Source of the DNA: Ignelater luminosus
Lineage: Eukaryota; Arthropoda; Insecta; Coleoptera; Elateridae
Assembly (NCBI GenBank): GCA_011009095.1
Contig: VTPC01090547.1
Coordinates: forward strand, 421,115 to 485,114
Direction: 5' to 3'
Length of the DNA: 64,000 nucleotides
How positions within the stretch are numbered: position 1 is the first letter of the stretch; every line of letters begins with the position of its first letter. Positions 1 through 10,792 of the stretch are shown here, one piece after another. The notes below the pieces were generated by a model. It searched no databases, had not been told where the DNA came from, and was given only the letters and a program-made list of their open reading frames with translations. A program made the translations under genes and the position numbers.

Positions 1-196
1 CAGACCTATCCCAATTGTATACGACGTTTTGGTTTTCCAAAAACAGCATCAAGTTCATTTTTGCTAATGGTCGCTAAATTGGATTTTACCATAATCCAAT
101 AGAAAATTTTGTATGGATTACAGAAATCACATCGGGTAGCTTAAATCATCCTAACTGGGTGTGTTAATGAAAATACTGAAAAAAGAACTTTAGCAT
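1..196. other. Left-edge AT-rich DNA, no gene seen
   Basis: I see no supported coding segment here. The stretch ends at the left border of the inverted-repeat element that begins near 197; bases 188-195 (CTTTAGCA) look like one copy of that element's target duplication. Confidence 0.5.
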
Positions 197-2197
197 CAAG
201 GTTGCTCGAGCACGTGTATATTATACTTACAGAGGTTGCTTTATTTCAGACTGGGGGCGTCACGTCAAGATGTGTGACGTTCGTCGCAGCCCTGTAAACT
301 CCGCCCACTCTTGAACGATACATTTAAATGCCGTTATTTTCAAAGTAAAACATCAAACTTCACTGACAATGAAAACCTGAGGTAAATAATCAAATACTAC
401 TTATTCAAATAGATTGCTTTAATGGAACCAATTAATGTTAATTTATTTCAAAATCTACTATTCAGAACAAAATAAATTTAAAAAAACAAAAATAAATGTG
501 TATCACAAAATATAATAAGCAACAAAGTAACAAGCTTTAAAAATATGTTGGACTGTTTCATAAACCTGAGAAGTTAATAATAATTTTTGTTTCATAGTAA
601 AAATAATCAACTGAGTAATAACTAATTGAATAATAACAAGCTGAGAATAAAAAACTTACACAAGATTTAATTTTTTACAGAACAACTTTATTACTTTACT
701 CGGCTTTATTACTCTGATCCTTCTGCACTTTTCGTTAATTCTATTTTCAAGGTTGATATTCCTTAACAATTCTGGACACTGAAGTTGAGTAATGATAAGC
801 TTTCTTGCAATTTCATATGGATCTTCTTGAAGAAAGTAGAGAAATGCAACTTAACTTTCTTATCTGTTGCTACTCTTTGCCTAGGTCTTTTTAGATTTAA
901 GCAACAGTGTTCTAAAAATGGTATCGGTAGAATGCTTTCTGAGGAAAGAAGAAATAAAAGAAAAAAATATATATAATTTTGAAAAGATTTTTATTGTTCT
1001 TAATTGCTATTTAAAATTAAATGAAAATTAAAAAAATTTATAAAGTTGTAATAGTAGTCTATCACATAATATACTGGGTGTCCCAGGTTGGCTGTCCAGT
1101 CGAATATCTCAGTTATTACAAAAAATTTCAAATTTTAGCAGCTAATATGACTATGGGTTTTTAAACAGCATAAACTGTCATTTGATTTAAAGTAATTTAA
1201 GTCAAATTAAACACCACCTATTTTCATTTGAGATTGTTTTTCAACGTACTTTAAATGAGGTTTTTAACATTTTTTGAAATAACAAACAGAATACAACCCT
1301 ATATCTTTGAAAACGGAAACTATTCTTTTAAATCTGATTATACGTGATGCAATCTTTTAGCTAACTTAGCGAAGTATGAGACACTGTCCAGAACATAAGA
1401 GACTATATAAACTCTAAACACATAATGAAGAGTAGTAGTAATCAGATATAATGGTGGTGATCAAGTCGATACAGTGAGTAACATCTTTTAAACATGTAAG
1501 TGTCTTGTAATTTTTTTTATCTTTATTTAATAAACTTGTGTTTTACTTATTCTTAAAATGTATTTTACTTTACTGTGTTTTGCTTTCCCTTTTATTCATC
1601 CCCAAGCTAAGAGACCTCTCGCTAAGCCAAGCCAGAATCTGTTATCTTAAGAAAGCCTTAAACTGAACTTCACAGCAATAAGCTGTTTACAAACACAACA
1701 AAAACTACTATCTTTTAATTAACCTTACAAAGCGGAAACAATTTGGGGCTGAAAATATAGCTCATTTATAGATTCTTCATAGTCATATGAGATGCCAGAA
1801 TTTGAAATTTTTAACTCATCTAACTGGAACAGTCAACCTGAGACACTCGGTATAATTCACGGTGTCTTCGAAGTGGATCATTAGATTTTAATCGCGTAAT
1901 CTTTGGCTTGAAGCAAGGTGAAAAGCTTATATAAACTGATATCGATCTTGCATCCTTTAAGTTATAGCTCTTCAAAGATAAATGACATGTTGAGGGAAGT
2001 TTTCTTGGAATAATTCTTGAACAATAAAAAATGCAAATACAAATTGTGTCATAGTAAAAGTTTTGTAGTTTAAAAAAAAAGTCTGTAAAGGAAAATAATA
2101 ATGACATATCCAAAAGTAAATTTGTAAATGTTCAAAGCATAATAATTTTTTTGCACTTAAGTGCAATCTCTGTAATACTATTGCTCGAGCAACCTTG
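197..2197. mobile_element. Non-autonomous hAT-like DNA transposon, about 2 kb
   Basis: The two ends are inverted copies. Read from each outer edge inward both begin CAAGGTTGCTCGAGCA, and after a small gap both continue TTACAGAGRTTGC, giving terminal repeats of roughly 45 bp. Flanking the ends are near-identical octamers, CTTTAGCA at 188-195 and CTTTAGAA at 2198-2205, consistent with the 8-bp target duplication of the hAT superfamily. The interior has only short open frames with no recognisable transposase, so mobilisation would have needed an enzyme from elsewhere. A short segment near 1074 (ACTGGGTGTCCCAGG) resembles the edge of another element. Superfamily assignment is inferred from target length and the CAAGG terminus. 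Confidence 0.65.
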
Positions 2198-2499
2198 CTT
2201 TAGAAGAATGTGCCGTGAAACAAATATGTTTCATTTAGATTAACAAATTAATATTTTTGATCAAAACTTTATTCATTATTGAACTTATTGACTGAATTTC
2301 TACAAGTTAAGCATTAATGATTACATATAAAACGTCTAACTCATTAACAAGTCTGATGCACTAGTAAGTTCAGTTTTATTGTTAACCCTTGTTACGGTTA
2401 TGATCAGTTTCATGTCCTTGCAGTATAGTGAATTAAGTCCTGTGGATGATAGGTTTCATCTGAGTGTCTATACCTACTCTTCCCACTATTACTTTACAT

Positions 2500-3210
2500 T
2501 ATACTATTTATAATTTTTTTTTTGGCATTGGGTTTTTGTATTCTTTGCCCAAAATGTTATTGCCTTAACTGCTTTGGTTCTATTTATTCTTTAAATGTGT
2601 TTTACCCGTTGGTAATTATTTTTCCTTCAGATTTCTATCTATTTCACAGTTTAGTCTAGGTCTCCTTACATTCTGGTCTGTTTTTATTAGACCCAAGATT
2701 TTTCTTTGAGAGTCCAGGTTTCTGCCCCAATTACTTTTTCAAAACTTCTGTCCTCTATTTTTATATCTCTTTGGATATGTGTTTGGGCTCATCATATATT
2801 GTGCTTTTAGTTCTTCTTCTAGTGTTCTTATTACTGTTATTAATTGGTTTTTACTTCTACTTATTATTGCTAATTGCCCGCATGATGTTTCTATTCATAG
2901 TATTTAGTTCTGATTTTCTCTACTTCTAATTAATTTAGTGTAGCTTTTACTAGTTTTAGAATTCCGGTCGGAATATTCATTTCATCCATAGTTTTGTAGA
3001 GTTCGTTTTAATTAACCAAGTCGAAGAATTGTTTAAACTCTATCAAGATGTTGTATGTTATAATGCTTAGGAAGGTTATTCCTCTATAGTTTTTACAATT
3101 TTCTTTCTTCCCTTTTTGATGTAGTGGTATAATTATTCTCGTGTTCCACTCACCAGATGTTTTTTCTTCTTTTTAAATTCTGACAATTAGTTTGTGTAAT
3201 TTCGCTCCGT
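2500..3210 (-). mobile_element. LINE reverse-transcriptase fragment, decayed
   Basis: Translating the minus strand between about 3160 and 2940 gives RT-like text in several frames: a GEWNTRIIIPLHQKGKK stretch, then NCKNYRGITFLS, then MDEMNIPTGILKLVKATL. These match the N-terminal part of LINE reverse transcriptases, where W..A.I.PL.KKG is followed by NYRGI.LL. Frames are broken and no catalytic YADD is visible, so this is a relic. It may be the 3' continuation of the minus-strand endonuclease fragment at 4813-5560, separated from it by a plus-strand LINE piece. Confidence 0.55.
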
Positions 3211-3503
3211 AGTTCAACTCAGATTTCTAGAAAATTACAAGTGATTATTGCATACAGGTTAGTCGAGTGGTATAGTGAGATAGAATATGAAGAATAGTAA
3301 GTGTTAAAAAACAATAATACAGCTGATAAAGACCAGACCTTCCACGGGTTGACCGGAGTCTGACTTTTGCGCGCCGATAAGTAAAAGATAAGATGGATCC
3401 AAGTAAATTGTAAACAAGACCGGCTCAAAAATCAGATTTTTAAGGAATCAAATTCAAATCAAACAATAACATTGAAAGAAGTGAAGCTACGTTTTTGTTA
3501 CAA

Positions 3504-3767
3504 ATGGACAGTGACTCGGCAGATGATAGTAATAAGAAAAGGAGAAGCCTAGATGGAGAACAAACAGATTCTTTTGGAAAGAGTAGAAAGATTACGAGAA
3601 CGCCAACCAAACAAAGAAGTGAGGAAAAAAGCGACAAACTGGATAAGATATTGGAATTAATACAAGATATTAGAATGCAAATGAAAGATGTAAAGAACAA
3701 AATTAAGAAAATGAGGCATGAACAGAGGGAATTCAGAAATCGAAAACATAAGAAACGAGCAAAGTAA
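3504..3767 (+). pseudogene. LINE ORF1-like coiled-coil protein fragment
   Basis: The first in-frame ATG is at 3504 and the frame runs about 87 residues to a stop at 3767. The product is rich in Lys, Arg, Glu and Asp, with a basic segment (KKRRSLDGEQ) followed by a likely heptad region around KLDKILELIQDIRMQMKDVK. This fits the coiled-coil N-terminal part of LINE ORF1 RNA-binding proteins. The frame ends early and similar charged text continues in other frames to about 4280, so it is probably a broken ORF1. The low-complexity composition makes homology weak; its position upstream of an endonuclease is the best support. Confidence 0.4.
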
Positions 3768-4382
3768 TGCTCAAAAAAAAGATGAAACGCCTGGAAAAAA
3801 GAAAAGAGAGAATAGCGTAGTAATGTATGGGTTCAAAATTGACACATCAAACACTAGAGATTTAAAAAATGCAACTCTTTAGAGATTCAAGTACAATTGA
3901 AAGCAGCAAGAAGACTAGGCAAAAAGACGTGTTTAATAAAGTTGAATACGGCAGAAGATAAAGAAAAAATAATGCAAGACCAATACAAACTGAAAAACAA
4001 AACAAACGACAGAATATACATAAACATAGTGCAAGAGAGAAACAAATGCAAAAGGTTAATAAGTCAGAAGGCACAAGAAAAGAGAAAGAAGGAAAAATAG
4101 TGAAAATCGGCTTCAGCAAAGAGAGAATAGAAAAACTGGAAAAATCAAAAAAAATAATTAAAAATAACGGGGTGAGAGAAAAGGAAGGTACGTGCAAAAA
4201 TGAAAACGGCAATGAAGATAATGGTCATTATAATACAGTTAATAAGGATAAAAACAAAACAAACAAAAAAGAGTACCCATAGAAGAATGTCATTGGCAAC
4301 GTGCAACATCTCAAAGAACTTTCAAAAGAAATAGAAATAGTCTCGGAAATAGTGGAAATGTGGAATGTAGTCTTTTTTAAAA

Positions 4383-4812
4383 GTGGGGGAAAATAGAATA
4401 CTTGGAACCGGTTTCATGATAAAAAACAGCATCAAAGAAAAAGTTATGGCCTTCAATCCGGTGTCGGACAGATTGTGCTTCTTACGCATAAAGAACAGAA
4501 AAAGGAATATAACTGTGATTAATATGTATGCTCCCTCAGAAGAAAAAGAAGAAGAGAAGAATATATTCTACGAGCAGTTAGAAAACGAGTACAAAATATG
4601 ACATAAGAATAGTTATGGGGAACTGCAACGCAAAAATAGGAAAAGAAGACACATATCAGGGAACAACAGGCAAACATAGTAAGCATGGCTTAATGCATAA
4701 TAGGGGCCAAAAATTGATTGACTTTGCACTGGAGAAGCATTTGGTCATAAGAAGCACACAAATGCAAAGAAAAGAAATATACGAGTACAAGGAAATCATT
4801 TTTGACCTTTAA
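4383..4812 (+). pseudogene. LINE endonuclease (exonuclease-endonuclease-phosphatase fold) fragment
   Basis: Two adjacent open segments read as one endonuclease with a frame break near 4600. The first holds LGTGFMIKN, a VSDRLCFLRIK strand and ITVINMYAPSEEKEEE, typical of the middle of the EEP fold. The second begins MGNCNAKIGKED, the counterpart of the catalytic GDxNAxxG motif but with Asn in place of the first Asp, and continues GQKLIDFALEKHLVIRST, the helix and strand after it. The C-terminal SDH catalytic motif is absent because the copy is truncated at about 4812. Non-functional. Confidence 0.6.
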
Positions 4813-5560
4813 TTTTTCAATATCCTACTGTCTATATGACCTGATGTCTAATATAGTTCTGATATATTTTTTATTTATTAGTACATGATTTATTTGTGTT
4901 TTGTATCTTTCTTCCAGGTGCTTTCCAGGCAATTTGTGATTCATCTTGCGTTTGGATATTGTGCTTGCTATATACAGGTCATTTATTGCTGCTAGGTTAC
5001 ATATTTTGGTTTGATTTATCATGTATGATCTCTAACTCTGAACCTATTCGCGCATTGCAATCGCAGTTTGGTAATGAGTCACATATTTCTGTTAATTTTT
5101 TATAGAATTGTTGTTTAAGTTTTTCCGATCTATCTTCCGTAGGTGCCTATAGGTTGATTATTGAGAAACCAGAACACGGCATTAATCATATTATTCTTCA
5201 CTATAAATTCCACCTCATTACTTCCCTGGTTTTATCTTTCCACTTCTCCCCCATCTTATCTATGTCATGTTTATGTCTTGTTTTCTTTTTATTTTGTTTT
5301 TCTTATTAGATTCATTGTTTCTTTTTATTTTTGGCATCTGTTGATGAAGATAATTATGCGGACTATTCTGTTTTTCATAGTTTTCTTTAGTATATCTGTA
5401 ACCTTATTTCCTAGTGACATTCCTGTTTTCATCCCAAGTATCAAAATGTTTTTTCTTCTCACCACTCTATCCCATCTATTCTAGTTTTTATATTGCTTAA
5501 CTTGGTTTTTTTAGTATGTTAGCGTTTTGTTAGGTTCTTCCGGAGAAATTCCCAAATTCT
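4813..5560 (-). mobile_element. LINE endonuclease fragment, opposite orientation
   Basis: On the minus strand about 5105-5045 reads FYKKLTEICDSLPNCDCNAR, the region around the catalytic Asp-Asn of a LINE endonuclease. From 5022 to 4825 an open frame reads INDLYIASTISKRKMNHKLP, then QINHVLINKKYIRTILDIRS. These align with the ST.F..K..HK.T and QIDHVLI...I.DVR segments of RTE-like endonucleases. Upstream (5480-5160, minus) is lysine-rich text that may be ORF1. The copy abuts a plus-strand homologue at 4812, so the pair forms an inverted junction inside the same protein domain. Confidence 0.55.
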
Positions 5561-8500
5561 TTATTCATTTCTTGTAGCTGCATATTTGATGCTTGTACGT
5601 GTAAAGCCCTACATATAGGGCTTAGAAGTAAATTTGCAATCGGTATAGATTTTGCCCTTTCTGTATAATTCATGCCCACTAACAAGAAATTCTAAAGAAT
5701 AAACAAGAAATTTTTTATTTGGGTTTTAGGATATCCGTAAGATGCATCGTTTCTGAGCGAAACAGAAATTTTTGTATTTTAGCCTATCAAAGCTTATTCT
5801 TTAGTATTTCGATGTTTCAATAACTTGAAGAATATTTGCAGCATTTAGATGGAATTGTCTGTATGGTTATTAATGTGAGGCGCACATACCACCCCTCCAC
5901 CAATGGTGGGGACATAGCTCAGGAGTCTACTATTCTATAGATACTTTTGTTTGCGTGAGAAACTCCCTATCTACGCCCCTGTTAACAGGGTTTTGAACAA
6001 ATGACAAAATAATTTGAATGATGGAAGTGATATTTGAGAAATCTTTCCTACTGAGTGACATGACTGTTGTCTTCGTAATTTAATAATTGTGACCTTGTAG
6101 ACGGTTATTCTCACTCAGTCAATTGGGCCATAGCTACCTTGGAAGGAAATAGATCTATACGATATATTCCATAATAAATTATTATAAGGATCGTGCAATA
6201 CTAATTTTGCGTGTATCATAATTTATATTTCCTTACTTCCTAAACGAGGTTAATAATGTTTTAAGGAGAAATCTTCTAAAGAATGCTTCAGAAATTCTAC
6301 TTCCTCTCAAATTAATCTAAGTAGCTTGGCTTTTAGTATACTTTGAAAATGTTGTAGTTTACCTACATGAACCAACCACTTGACTGAAATATAATCACTT
6401 TATAAGGGAAGTACCGCAAGTTCATCCAGCCATTTCATATCAGACGATGTTAACTTTTGAACCCAATTTTAAAGTATAGACTACACACAAGTCACAAGAT
6501 AACTTATCCATCTTGATGTACCTAAAGTAAAACTAAATTTGGAGTTAACCTTTCTAGAATTCACTAGAGAAACTAAATTTTTTATTCTTATAAATTTTAA
6601 CATGAGGATAACATCGTCCTTGTCGCGGTTCGAGGAAAATTAAAACTGTCCTATAATAACCTTTGGGGATTTTCTTGCTTAAACATTAATGATTCTATAA
6701 TTGTCTCGATTTCTTTTTAAGTGCAACAAGAAATGGTCAATTTAACGTTCTTTAATATATGAGTACCGTACGGGTATAATAATTATTATAATAAAAAATT
6801 TAAAAATAATGTTAGATTTTTATTTAAAAGGCAGGCGATCAATAAAAGAAAAACGAGAAGGAAATTAAAAGAAGAAAATATATCAATATAATACTATATT
6901 ATTATAGAATTTGTCATCATTAATGGAAGGATAGAAATAGAAAAATGATTATTGGATTTAGGTTTTTGTACTACAATCCGAAAAAAAACTGTAGAAAAAT
7001 AGTCCTATTAATGTTAATATTTAACGTTTTTCATAAGTTTCTAAAATATTACTATCAAAAAATTTCTATAATGTGTGGTAAATTTTATTTTGATGGAATT
7101 TTGATCGCTTAAAGCACGAAACAATTTTTCAATAAACAATAAACAAATAAGAGCTTAGAGATTCACAAATTACTTGCATAATCTATAAATTAGCAAGAAT
7201 ATACTAAGATGTGTAAAGGTTATGGGATTAAATAAATGAGTTTATAGAGGAGTTTAAGAAAGAAAATAATTAGAATTATATAGAGGAAATCGAAACTATA
7301 TAAATAAAAAAACACAGTTGTTAAGAACTACTTACATAGAAACTTTTTAAACGAACGAATTGACAAGTCAGTCTTGGTTGACCGATCACCTGATTTAACT
7401 CTCTTGCTTTTTCAATATGTTTTTACTCAATGCTAGTAATACAGGCACTGAAAGCTCAGAAAGGAAGAAAGATGCATTGCTATTTTATTGCATCTTAAAG
7501 AAACCACGCAAGCTACGTTTTCTTTAGATTTACTGAAGTTATTCCAGTTTTGCTTTGAGAAAATCTGAAAATAATAATAAAATATTAATAATTATTTAGG
7601 ACTAAAGGACTCATATTTGATTATATCGCCTTTACATGCAACAATGCGAATATAAAGGAATAATTTTATTACAACGTCTTAATAGCACAAGAATTGCCTT
7701 GAGCATTAAGTGCCAATAGTATTAGCTAGTACAATTAAGCAATTTAGCGTGTTGCTGTAATATTTAGCTAGTCCGTTCTCAACTGCTTCATAGTTCAGAT
7801 TACACCCCTTTGTATAGATAATTCTATAATAGTGAATTGTGATGCCAAGTAATTTACATGCTTCGTTAAATAATCGTGCTGAATGATTAAAGGCATATCA
7901 AGATCGAGTTATCTAGTTACACACGAATTAAACATTTTATTTGCAACTACTAAGTAATGAAATGGATATAAATGAAAATTAGTGTTTGATTGTAAAAAAT
8001 AAAGCCAAAAGCAAACAATTTTATTTTTTTAAAGAAAATTGGATTAGAAAGTACCTGGTTTTTCTTTTGAATTTTGCCCCTTTAATTTTCTGAGTGATTC
8101 CTATATTTCTATAATTAAAACCTTCTGAACCTTTCCTCTTTAAGTTGGAAACAAACTTAAACGTGAGTGATAACCAGGAAAGTTAGAAATTTTAGAAAGT
8201 AATACAGAAACGTAAACCAATTTACTGTTTAATTGTTTTGTTTTGTTCCCTAACTAGATTGTAACAAAAAATGTTAATTTGTTATCTCTACTACTCTCTA
8301 CACTACCTCGATATTTTCCCTTAATAGATGGTATCAGCAACGTAGGCTGTTAAATTTATCCATTTCTGTAGGCACAAATGGAAATTCTTCTAAAAATATA
8401 GAAACTTCTGAATGTTGAATATTAAATTATACATTTTATGAATTTATAATCTTTTAAATATTTATCATCCGGTTGGTCTTTAGCAATAGGTTACACGTTA

Positions 8501-8689
8501 CAACTTTAAAATTGTTATTATTATTTTTCTTTCATTATTATTCTTTTTGCGCTACTTAATTTGAACAAAAGGATTATATCGTATTAACTTCATATATTCT
8601 GTGATTGTAATTTTATATCGCTGAGGTCAATCATTTATTATTGAGACACCACAAGTTAGTTTCTGGAAATTTTGAGTCTAGTCGCTATA
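5561..8689. other. Gene-poor AT-rich stretch
   Basis: No coding segment, RNA gene or clean transposon border is supported here. A less AT-rich patch at 5878-5995 contains a short hairpin-capable CACCAATGGTG and could be an old SINE or MITE scrap. The rest is A/T-rich with stop codons in all frames. Confidence 0.4.
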
Positions 8690-9512
8690 CAGTGTGTCCC
8701 AAATTCGTAGCTCACTATTGGCATCTTTTAGACAATTTACTCCAAAACACAAAAAAAATTATTTTCGCTATCGTCTTTTGTTTTACTTCGGTGGTAGAAC
8801 GTAAATTCAATTTTTTTTTTAATGGAACGTCTACTTGATTTCCATATTACTGAATAGCACGCCTTAAATGCTTTTCAGTTATACATGGTTTGACATACCT
8901 ATTTTTTTATATGTAAAGTCGTGGATTTTTATTAGATAAATTCATTTGTTATGCAAAAATTGCTAAAACAAAATAAATACGCTTTCAAGATGTTTTACGG
9001 GACATTAGCTGCTTATTTGACGCTATGTGTTAATGCTCAGTAAAGTATTTTTTAAAAGTGTCTGCCTTCTAGCAATTGTTACAAAACGAATGCAATTTAT
9101 CTGAAAAAACTCAATGATTTCATATGTTTAGTGTCATAGCACACTACGTGGGAAATGCTTTTCACATCATAACTTGGTAAAACAAAAGAACCCTACGCCA
9201 AATCGTATAGCACTGAAAAGCATTTTAAACGCGCTATTCAGTAATATGAAAATTAAGTTAAAGGGTAAATTCTCTAAAACCCCTCTTTGCCGTTCTTTTC
9301 TATCTTTGCTCATTCCTGAGATATTTCATTTCAAAGAAAATTGAATAATTTCGTTTTTAGCGAATAACTAGCAAGCCGTAAACTTCTTTGAACAAACAAA
9401 AACATCAGTGAATTGATCTCCAAAATAAGCAACATTTTTTTAATTTAACTGACTTTGTATCTCTTACGATTTTTGAGATCCCCATGGTGAGCCACGAATT
9501 TGGGACACACTG
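8690..9512. mobile_element. Tc1/mariner-type MITE with TA target duplication
   Basis: The ends are perfect inverted copies for about 19 bp (CAGTGTGTCCCAAATTCGT) and continue with few mismatches (GCTCACYATKGG). A TA dinucleotide flanks each end (8688-8689 and 9513-9514). A second inverted block lies inside: TTACTGAATAGCACGCC near 8855 mirrors 9185-9250. The 823-bp element can thus fold into a long interrupted hairpin. There is no transposase frame. CAGTGTG termini with TA duplication are characteristic of Tc1/mariner elements. Confidence 0.8.
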
Positions 9513-9514
9513 TA

Positions 9515-10247
9515 TAACCTCTGTATTAGTTAATTACATGATTTACTTTTTGTAGCTGTTTTTACATATTACAATCTTGCTACTCTTCTAGCGCTTTTTC
9601 CAGGCGTCATTTAGTTTATTTGTTCAAAACCAGATACATTTGCTTCAGTTTGTTTTTTCTTCCATTTTATCTTCTGCTGACAACAACAGGGTATCAAAAT
9701 TTTGCATATTTTTGCTATGAAACTACCGTTATTTTCAGATCAGTAGTCTTAAAGAAATTTACGTTAAATCGCTTCTGTATTGTCTCTGGAATCTGCTATC
9801 AACGTCTCCTCTATGTAGTTTTAACTAGACTGATGCCGAATAGCTTCTTTAATTTCCTTAAAATGTTGCAAAGATAATTTTAACTTATGTACATATCGTG
9901 TTGCATTTTTTTACTAAATTGCTACCAATATTGGTATATATAATTGAAAGGACTGTTTTCTCTATTGCGCTCTCAAGTCTTCTTAAGATTTCCGAAATCG
10001 TGGTGCATTTTTCTTTTACATTGCTGCAAGTATAGTTTTCTGACTTTTCAAATTCTTACAAGTTGCTCTAAGTTCGACGTAAATGGGGCGTATGTTGGAA
10101 ACCCAAACAAACTGAATTCACTGGCGTATTCAGAATTTTGATTTTTTTCAAGCTATAAGCAAAAACCGATTTTTTTAATTTTTTCAAATCGCTGTATCTT
10201 GCTTATTTAGAAAAAATAAGGAAAACCTCTTAGGGGATTTTGGTTAA
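9515..10247. other. Unassigned AT-rich sequence
   Basis: Short open frames exist at 9620-9877 and 9944-10141, but they are Phe/Leu-rich pyrimidine-tract translations with no motif and no splice context. I see no gene here. Confidence 0.4.
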
Positions 10248-10788
10248 GCACGGGTGTAGAACGCCAAAATTGGAGCTCCTGTGCCCAAGACTGTTCTTTT
10301 CGAATTTAGTCTTTTTTTTGGTGCAACATGGCCAGTAGTGCGTGTTTGCCTTCATACGGATTTTTAGGGGTCATGACCCCCGTTTCTTGACTAATTCGAT
10401 ATAGCTTCGAAAGCTTTATCTACTGGGAAAGTATCTTTACTTTCTATTTACCCGTTTTGGAACGCCAAGGGTTCAAACTTCTGAGATTGAAGTTAGGCTT
10501 TCGGGATTTTGTGCCGTTTTTTGAGACATTTCATTCTTTGTAAAAAGTAACAATGGTTAGAGCAATGGATAGAGTTTTCGAAGCTGTACCAAATGAACCC
10601 AGAAAATGGGTTGGTCATGACTCCTAAAAATTACGCCGACCCTTTTGCAACAGCTTCTTTTGTGCGTATGGAAAAACTCGACAATCATAGATGAATCACT
10701 AGGATGACAGTTCAACATTTCCCATGTATTTAACGCGCCATTCCCAAATCCTTAGAAACCGTGGTACATTTTCAATACCACGCCGTGC
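10248..10788. mobile_element. Foldback element flanked by TTAA
   Basis: Both borders read TTAAGCACGG from outside in (TTAA at 10244-10247 and 10789-10792). Inside, several blocks are inverted copies: TTTTTAGGGGTCATGACC near 10359 against a reverse copy near 10608, and AGCTTCGAAAGCTTTATC near 10404 against a reverse copy near 10573. GC content is higher than the surroundings. TTAA target duplications are typical of piggyBac-like elements, but the GCACGG terminus is not the usual CCC, so the family is left open. No coding frame. Confidence 0.6.
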
Positions 10789-10792
10789 TTAA

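Larger units (their letters stand above)
3225..4812 (+). mobile_element. 5' part of a LINE: ORF1-like region plus endonuclease, truncated
   Basis: Plus-strand LINE remnant containing a leader region (about 3225-3500), a lysine-rich coiled-coil ORF1 fragment (3504-3767), lysine/glutamate-rich text to 4280, and an apurinic-type endonuclease remnant (4383-4812). It stops abruptly near 4812, where sequence homologous to the endonuclease resumes in the opposite orientation. No RT follows on this strand. High purine content on this strand contrasts with the pyrimidine-rich plus strand on either side and marks the borders well. Confidence 0.6.

Noticed and set aside
3862-4212. 116-codon Phe/Ser/Leu-rich frame on the minus strand
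   Set aside because: It is the antisense of the lysine-rich LINE ORF1 region and has no motif.
5161-5484. 107-codon hydrophobic open frame, apparent membrane protein
   Set aside because: It is the complement of purine-rich LINE sequence; the Phe/Leu/Ser richness comes from the antisense strand.
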